From JBBAEA01 sp041656175 (GTDB lineage Bacteria; Myxococcota_A; Bradymonadia; UBA4248), in NCBI GenBank assembly GCA_041656175.1, contig JBBAEA010000092.1, positions 1 through 14,693 of the forward strand: a stretch of DNA of 14,693 nt, given 5' to 3'. The translations under genes were made by a program, and so were the position numbers. Every line of letters begins with the position of its first letter. Positions within the stretch are counted from its first letter, which is position 1. Shown piece by piece: positions 14,223 to 14,693 of this stretch. The notes beneath the pieces were generated by a model. It did not search any database. It saw only the letters and a program-made list of their open reading frames with translations, and was not told the origin of the DNA.

Positions 14223-14457
14223 GGCTGAACCTATTAGTTTGTTGTTGTAGGGCTTTCGCGTAAAGAGCAAAAGCTCTTGTCAAGCATTGGGAATACGCTA
14301 GTAAATGAGAGGGGCAAACGCACTCATCATTACGGAAATCTTTTATGCCCAAATCAACTACATTGTTGTTGTAAGAAGAGGCCTTTGCTCTGAAGCAAAG
14401 CCTCACCATTAAATCCTTTGCGAGGCTAGAAATGGTGAATTTAATTTTACAAATCCG
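14223..14457. other. Hairpin-rich region upstream of the metallopeptidase operon
   Basis: AAGAGC/GCTCTT (both strands, near 14264-14279) forms a short hairpin. GAGGCCTTTGCT (14378-14389) pairs with AGCAAAGCCTC (14394-14404) with one bulge, and CACCATT (14404-14410) pairs with AATGGTG (14431-14437). A minus-strand frame through here (ATG at 14409) overlaps the ypfJ start out of frame and is not convincing as a gene. Confidence 0.5.
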
Positions 14458-14459
14458 AT

Positions 14460-14693
14460 ACAGTTTTAAACAAAATGAGACATTTTGTAGAGAATCATAA
14501 CTTGATAATGCTGATTAAATAAGGCAGGTAGAAGATAGAATGACATTATATTCGAAAAGAGCTTAAAAGAGTGCTTTCTTTTTAGTGCCACAGCCGTCCA
14601 GGCTGTGGCCGCTTCGCGCGCGGCCTCAGCCGCGACCAATCGCTGACATCCATGTCGCGATTGAAGAGAGGGGGGTGCGGGGGGAACCTTTTT
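14460..14693 (+). repeat. Dispersed repeat family 2, copy E2 with a nested hairpin insert, cut by window end
   Basis: It is collinear with E1 through the blocks listed there (14460-14470, 14483-14494, 14534-14542, 14570-14582). About 84 extra bases (about 14584-14667) then separate this part from the G6-TGC-G6 block at the window end. The insert is three hairpins in a row: CCACAGCC/GGCTGTGG (14588-14608), GGCCGC/GCGGCC (14607-14625) and CAATCGC/GCGATTG (14637-14663), the last with an inner GACAT/ATGTC stem. Confidence 0.85.

Noticed and set aside
14194..14409. 71-codon minus-strand frame upstream of and overlapping ypfJ
   Set aside because: It overlaps the ypfJ start out of frame and lies in hairpin-rich intergenic DNA; no ribosome site or recognisable motif.
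1..14693. tRNA, rRNA and transposase genes
   Set aside because: I saw no cloverleaf with a TTCGA-type loop and CCA-adjacent stem, no rRNA segment and no transposase-like protein in any plausible frame.

Overview
The window looks like chromosomal DNA of a Gram-negative bacterium of moderate GC, most likely a myxobacteria-like (deltaproteobacterial sensu lato) lineage. The hints are a lipoprotein with two AgmX/PglI-type C-terminal domains, a LuxC-family acyl-CoA reductase without luminescence genes, a very large Ycf48/BNR-type propeller protein and several short lipoproteins. The assignment is an inference from gene content only. Housekeeping genes (prmA, rpsR, a Sua5/YrdC-family gene) are scattered as single genes or small operons.

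Left part (1-2572): an AT-rich two-gene operon on the minus strand. It encodes a DNA adenine methyltransferase closely resembling M.EcoRI, followed with an ATGA overlap by a DUF262 protein ending in an HNH nuclease domain. This reads as a restriction-modification or other DNA-modification defence pair in which a DUF262-HNH protein stands where R.EcoRI would be expected. Next is prmA (2573-3517, minus). The whole 3.6 kb block is bounded by roughly 148-bp inverted copies of one hairpin-bearing repeat (37-184 and 3832-3979).

Middle (4083-8390): an orphan LuxC-like reductase (plus strand) that meets the AgmX-type lipoprotein gene tail to tail. Then come rpsR and a small zinc-ribbon gene upstream of it (minus strand, strong intrinsic terminator). 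A 1-kb gene-free stretch full of repeats and G-rich hairpins follows, then a divergent Sua5/YrdC-family gene behind a long, potentially structured leader.

Right part (8721-14693): a 1245-residue protein with a transmembrane segment at each end and BNR/Ycf48 motifs between them, flanked by two copies of a second hairpin repeat. Then comes a minus-strand, translationally coupled three-gene operon: a YpfJ-type zinc metallopeptidase, a second small HExxH protein, and a short lipoprotein. The window ends inside a copy of a third repeat family.

Almost every intergenic space over 300 bp is a mosaic of at least three dispersed, hairpin-forming, non-coding repeat families, several carrying G5-6/C5-6 stems. 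The two signals most worth following up are this repeat landscape and the EcoRI-type methylase/DUF262-HNH pair.
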